NCBI RefSeq assembly: GCF_010468565.1
Contig: NZ_WUEG01000001.1
Location: 350,590-414,589, forward strand
Direction of reading: 5' to 3'
Source: Allomuricauda sp. TY007
GTDB lineage: Bacteria > Bacteroidota > Bacteroidia > Flavobacteriales > Flavobacteriaceae
DNA: 64,000 nucleotides
Each line of letters starts with the position of its first letter. The first letter of the stretch is position 1. The translations under genes and the position numbers were made by a program. Below, piece by piece: positions 60,873 to 64,000 of this stretch. The notes beneath the pieces are model-generated. The model made no database searches. It was given only the letters and a program-made list of their open reading frames with translations, and was not told where the DNA came from.

Positions 60873-61973
60873 TTAAAGATCAAATTTGAGCTGAACAAGT
60901 ACCGACTCCTTTTTCTCGCTCTCTTTTTTCTTTTCGGTGTTGAGGTTGGCCAAGGAAATGCCCAACAAGCGCACGGAATTTTCTAAAGGTGATTGGTACA
61001 ACAGCTCTTTGGCTGTTTCCAAAATAAGGTCTTTGCTTGCAATAAAATAGGGCAGTGTTTTGCTACGGGTCTGTAAGGTAAAATCGCTATACTTAATTTT
61101 TAGGGTGATAGTTTTGCCCGCTATTTTCGATTTTTGGAGCCTTCTTTCCAGCTCACTGGCAATATTTTCCAATTTTTCCAGCATAAAGATTTCACTGCTC
61201 AGATTTTCAAAAAAAGTGCGCTCAGCTCCAACCGATTTTGGAATCCGATGGGGCTTTACACTGCTCAAATGTATTCCCCGTACCACATTGTAGTAGTAGC
61301 TACCGCTTTTTCCAAAATGCTTTTCTAAAAACCCCACAGGCTTTTGCTTTAGGTCCAGTCCGGTAAAGATGCCCAAGCGATACATTTTTTCGGCGGTTAC
61401 TTTACCTACACCATAAAACTTTCGGATATCGAGGTTTTCCAAGAACCCAATGACCTCCTCAGGGTTTACCGTTTTCTGCCCATTGGGCTTGTTGTAATCG
61501 CTGGCAACCTTGGCTATAAACTTGTTTATAGAGATTCCCGCCGAAGCCGTTAATCCTGTTTTGTCAAAGATTTTGTTGCGTATTTCTTGTGCGATAAGGG
61601 TGGCCGATGGATTTCCTTTTTTATTCTCGGTGACGTCCAAATAAGCCTCGTCCAAGGAAAGAGGTTCAACCAAATCCGTATATTCAAAAAAGATGCTCCT
61701 AATTTGCTTGGAAACCTCTTTGTAGCGATCAAAACGGGGTTTTACAAAAATAAGTTCAGGGCAATTTCTTCGGGCAATGGCCCCCGCCATGGCACTTCGC
61801 ACCCCAAACTTTCTGGCTTCATAGCTCGCAGCCGATACCACACCGCGTTTGGAACCTCCACCAACGGCAATGGGTTTCCCTTTTAGTTCCGGGTTATCGT
61901 GCTGTTCTACAGATGCATAAAAGGCATCCATGTCCACATGAATAATTTTTCTTAATGGAAAATCGAAGTCCAT
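60873..61973 (-). CDS. dinB: DNA polymerase IV (Y-family)
   Basis: Translesion polymerase. 366 residues from Met 61973 (MDFDFPLRKIIHVDMDAFYAS). Active-site residues: IIHVDMDAFYASVEQ and LSLDEAYLDVTENK. GVGKVTAEKMYRLGIF is the thumb helix-hairpin region, and the little-finger domain ends in VRLLGISLANL. It lacks an evident beta-clamp motif beyond the C-terminal VLVQLKFDL, which fits the QLxLF-like clamp-binding peptide. Divergent from the CYTH gene (27-base gap). Confidence 0.93.
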   Translation of the reverse strand: MDFDFPLRKIIHVDMDAFYASVEQHDNPELKGKPIAVGGGSKRGVVSAASYEARKFGVRSAMAGAIARRNCPELIFVKPRFDRYKEVSKQIRSIFFEYTDLVEPLSLDEAYLDVTENKKGNPSATLIAQEIRNKIFDKTGLTASAGISINKFIAKVASDYNKPNGQKTVNPEEVIGFLENLDIRKFYGVGKVTAEKMYRLGIFTGLDLKQKPVGFLEKHFGKSGSYYYNVVRGIHLSSVKPHRIPKSVGAERTFFENLSSEIFMLEKLENIASELERRLQKSKIAGKTITLKIKYSDFTLQTRSKTLPYFIASKDLILETAKELLYQSPLENSVRLLGISLANLNTEKKKESEKKESVLVQLKFDL

Positions 61974-62000
61974 TTTCAAATTTAGGGTATATTTAGTTTG

Positions 62001-62474
62001 ATGGAACATTTGGAAATAGAACGAAAGTTTTTAGTTAAATCTGATGGGTTTAAGCAGAAAGCTACATCTCAGACCCGAATAGTGCAGGGATTCTTGAATA
62101 CAGACCCTGATCGGACAGTAAGGGTGAGGATTAGGGGAGACAAGGGGTTTTTGACCGTAAAAGGGGCCAGCAACGAATCGGGAACCACAAGATTTGAATG
62201 GGAAACGGAAATTACCGCTGCGGAAGCGACCAACCTCATTGATTTGTGCGAAGCAGGCATTTTGGAAAAAACACGTTTTGAGGTGCCCTTTGGAAACCAT
62301 TTGTATGAAGTAGATGAGTTTTTGAGCGAAAACAAAGGCCTCATTTTGGCAGAAGTAGAACTGAACCATGAAGACGAACGTTTTGAAAAGCCTGAATGGT
62401 TGGGCGAGGAAGTAACCGGTCAAATCCAATACTACAATTCCCAGTTAAGTAAAAAACCATTTAGAGAATGGTAG
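62001..62474 (+). CDS. CYTH domain protein (triphosphate tunnel metalloenzyme)
   Basis: 157-residue CYTH protein. The signature EIERKFLV (ExExK) lies at residues 5-12. Basic tunnel residues follow in RTVRVRIRGDKGFLTVKG, and acidic metal residues in DEFLSENKGLILAEVELNHE. Such proteins hydrolyse triphosphates such as tripolyphosphate or form cyclic AMP; the product is not predictable. A TTG codon one position up is not needed. It overlaps the next gene by 7 bases. Confidence 0.9.
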   Translation: MEHLEIERKFLVKSDGFKQKATSQTRIVQGFLNTDPDRTVRVRIRGDKGFLTVKGASNESGTTRFEWETEITAAEATNLIDLCEAGILEKTRFEVPFGNHLYEVDEFLSENKGLILAEVELNHEDERFEKPEWLGEEVTGQIQYYNSQLSKKPFREW

Positions 62475-63166
62475 CCGAATCCCGAAAAGCAGCAATAACA
62501 ATCAATATATTGATTGTAATTAGTGCCGTTTTGGCCATTTACTTTGGTCTTTATGACCATAAGCAACTTTTTGTGCTATTCAAGCCGTTGACCACGATTT
62601 TGGTGATTGTTTTACTATTCTTTACTCCAAAAAAGAGTTGCGTACGATTGGGTAGAATGGTAACTATCGCCTTGGCTTTCTGTTTGCTAGGGGATGTATT
62701 GTTGCTTTTTGAAGACTATTTCTTGTTGGGCCTAGTTGCATTTTTATTGGCCCATATCTTATTCTCTGTGGCATTTATCCAGTATAAGGGATTTTACAAA
62801 AATTGGATTCCCTTTTTGATACTCTTTGGCATAGGCGGGGTATTGTTCTTCTGGTTAAGGCCAGGTTTGGGAGATTTGCTACTGCCCGTTTCCATTTATG
62901 TGGTGATAATCACGTTTATGGCATTGCAAGGGGTGGGTTTGTACCTGCGTGAAAGGAACAATGCGCATGCATGCATGGCTATGGGCGTATTGTTGTTTAT
63001 GTTTTCGGACACTCTATTGGCTATTGCCAAGTTCAAGACACCGTTTTACCTATCGGGGCCGTTGATTTTGGCCACATATTGGTTAAGCATCAGTTTGATT
63101 GCGAACGCTACTCGCCAAATAGTTTTAAAATCAGCTGTTGGCGCATATACGAGAAAACCGAACTAA
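62468..63166 (+). CDS. YhhN family membrane protein (lysoplasmalogenase-like)
   Basis: 232-residue integral membrane protein with about seven or eight helices, family YhhN/TMEM86. Family-typical acidic residues in the helices are seen in LLGDVLLLFEDYFL and MFSDTLLAIAKF. Members include lysoplasmalogenase, but the activity here is not known. Starts 7 bases inside the CYTH gene, so they are coupled. Confidence 0.85.
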   Translation: MVAESRKAAITINILIVISAVLAIYFGLYDHKQLFVLFKPLTTILVIVLLFFTPKKSCVRLGRMVTIALAFCLLGDVLLLFEDYFLLGLVAFLLAHILFSVAFIQYKGFYKNWIPFLILFGIGGVLFFWLRPGLGDLLLPVSIYVVIITFMALQGVGLYLRERNNAHACMAMGVLLFMFSDTLLAIAKFKTPFYLSGPLILATYWLSISLIANATRQIVLKSAVGAYTRKPN

Positions 63167-63207
63167 AAATTTTAAATTTTTTTATCACTAAAGGTAAACT
63201 AATTAGT

Positions 63208-63215
63208 TAACTTTG
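63208..63215 (+). promoter_or_regulatory. -7 box 4 bases before higB
   Basis: TAACTTTG, perfect TAnnTTTG, then 4 bases, then the GTG start of higB. Same arrangement as rsmI and rnc, implying a leaderless or near-leaderless toxin-first mRNA. Confidence 0.5.
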
Positions 63216-63219
63216 TCTT

Positions 63220-63555
63220 GTGGTAAGAAGAGTAATCGTATACAAAAGATATTTTGTTGACTTTTATAAAGCTCAAGAGGATAAAGTCCAAGAGAAAATT
63301 GAATATGTATTGGATTTGGTTCGATTTGAGAGGCAAGTACCTAAAAAATTCTTCAAAGCACTTGAAAACACAAACGGAATTTATGAGGTGCGTGTGATTA
63401 CGACCTACAAAAGCATACGGATTCTATGCTTTTTTGATGATGGAAATTTGGTTGTGCTTGCAAACTGTTTTGTAAAGAAAACCCAAAAGACACCAAGAAA
63501 AGAAATCAAACTTGCTGAGAAATTAAAAAAGGAATATTTAAAAAATAAAAAATAG
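63220..63555 (+). CDS. higB: HigB-type RelE-superfamily toxin
   Basis: 111 residues, GTG start. The RelE-superfamily core is seen in FFKALENTNGIYEVRVITTY and IRILCFFDDGNLVVLANCFVKKTQKTP, the phage-derived Gp49/HigB-like pattern. Basic C-terminus (KKEYLKNKK). Toxin-before-antitoxin order with 5 bases to an XRE-type gene is the HigBA arrangement. Probably a ribosome-dependent mRNA interferase by family. Confidence 0.88.
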   Translation: MVRRVIVYKRYFVDFYKAQEDKVQEKIEYVLDLVRFERQVPKKFFKALENTNGIYEVRVITTYKSIRILCFFDDGNLVVLANCFVKKTQKTPRKEIKLAEKLKKEYLKNKK

Positions 63556-63560
63556 CTGAT

Positions 63561-63851
63561 ATGAAAAATTTAACGGACTTTGAGGACGTCCTTATCGAAA
63601 AATATGGCAAGAAAGGAACTGAAAGACGTGATAAATATGATGCGGAATCCCTTGCCTTCAGACTTGGTGTTATGTTAAAAGAAGCTCGAAAAGAGGCAAA
63701 TTTGACACAAAAAGAACTTGCTGAAAGAACAGGGACAAAAAAAAGCTATATCTCTCGAATTGAACGAGGATTAAGCGATATTCAAATTTCGACCTATTAC
63801 AAGCTGATAGAGATTGGGCTCGGAAAACATCTGAATATACAAATAAGGTAA
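63561..63851 (+). CDS. higA: HigA-type XRE-family antitoxin
   Basis: 96 residues with an HTH_3 domain: LTQKELAERTGTKKSYISRI at about 48-67, the second part being the recognition helix, then ERGLSDIQISTYYKLI. Follows higB by 5 bases and would neutralise it and repress the operon. Its stop is 5 bases from the end of an IS256-family element. Confidence 0.9.
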   Translation: MKNLTDFEDVLIEKYGKKGTERRDKYDAESLAFRLGVMLKEARKEANLTQKELAERTGTKKSYISRIERGLSDIQISTYYKLIEIGLGKHLNIQIR

Positions 63852-63856
63852 CGAAA

Positions 63857-64000
63857 GGGTCTGTAAATTAAACTCTGTCCGTTGTTTCAATTCCTTTGGG
63901 GCTAGCCCCAAAGGAATTGGTGTTTAATATCAGGGGTATCCGTTCCCCAAATTTAATGTAAAGTTGTTGAACGGTCAGGCTCCAATTGTGCAAAGGGCTG
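63857..64000 (-). mobile_element. End of an IS256-family insertion sequence
   Basis: GGGTCTGTAAATTAAACTCT at 63857 is of the kind found at IS256-family inverted-repeat ends, and the transposase C-terminus follows directly inside. Only this end of the element is in the window. It stops 5 bases from higA. Confidence 0.75.
63868..64000 (-). CDS. IS256-family transposase, C-terminal part only
   Basis: On the minus strand the frame entering from the right edge reads LHNWSLTVQQLYIKFGERIP and ends with ETTDRV before the stop at 63868-63870. LHNW-S-x-T-x-Q-x-L-Y-I-x-F is the well known C-terminus of IS256/mutator-type transposases. About 43 residues are visible, too few to judge whether the rest is intact. 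Confidence 0.8.
   Translation of the reverse strand, partial: SPLHNWSLTVQQLYIKFGERIPLILNTNSFGASPKGIETTDRV

Overview
The window is a chromosome segment of a Flavobacteriaceae-type Bacteroidota, most likely near Muricauda/Flagellimonas (genus is inference). The reasons are: (i) the pdxA-DUF177-rpmF-fabH gene order next to ribE; (ii) promoters of the Bacteroidota form TTTG-N19-TAnnTTTG, seen perfectly before the OmpA gene; (iii) several lineage-typical families (IPExxxVDY protein, viroplasmin-type RNase H, TSP3-repeat OmpA, an AddAB-like nuclease pair); (iv) Bacteroidota-style lipoproteins. Most of the window is ordinary core genome, packed tightly on both strands.

Layout. 1-3.6 kb: fatty acid start (fabH, cut by the left edge), L32, pdxA, riboflavin synthase. 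3.6-10.1 kb: sodium:solute symporter, TSUP permease, a lone AbiH-like defence gene, a large M14 peptidase. 10.2-17.3 kb: arfB, ABC ATPase, prolyl oligopeptidase, asd, mscL, alr, tdk. 17.4-29.1 kb: rsmI, a UDG-superfamily protein, AhpD-like and OsmC stress proteins, a four-helix-bundle gene enclosed by inverted repeats, recJ, MFS, lpxH, a RelE/RHH toxin-antitoxin pair, enoyl-CoA hydratase, MATE, GNAT, UspA, tRNA-Ala(GGC). 29.2-41.3 kb: pseudouridine synthase, VOC, SnoaL-like and SDR proteins, AddB-like nuclease, OmpA, kbl, AddA-like helicase/nuclease, superoxide dismutase. 47.9-63.2 kb: purF, PfkB kinase, RNase H, purN, acpP, fabF, rnc, pyk, TetR, M16 peptidase, dinB, CYTH, YhhN. The right edge has higBA and the end of an IS256-family element.

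The exceptional part is 41.4-47.8 kb. On the minus strand it holds one full-length lipoprotein with a Gly-rich linker and a C-terminal HExxH (zincin-like) domain. Downstream lie two orphan copies and one remnant of that C-terminal domain, interleaved with five small lipoproteins of two paralogous families. A stretch of 67 identical bases joins the full gene and one orphan module. The full protein carries a surface-export-type motif after its lipid cysteine, while the small lipoproteins do not. I read this as a polymorphic effector/immunity array able to swap C-terminal modules. That function is inference.

The island sits among three copies of a short minus-strand transcription unit. Each copy has a -7 box, 39 conserved bases, and a terminator hairpin of different sequence but the same shape, which suggests a small-RNA family. 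The island is bounded by 42-base direct repeats that differ only by inversion of the hairpin loop.

Other non-coding structure includes AAGTTCAAG-type repeats around 20.6-21.1 kb and 50.8-51.3 kb, a REP/MITE-like palindrome at 60.7 kb, and three genes whose -7 box lies only 4 bases before the start codon.
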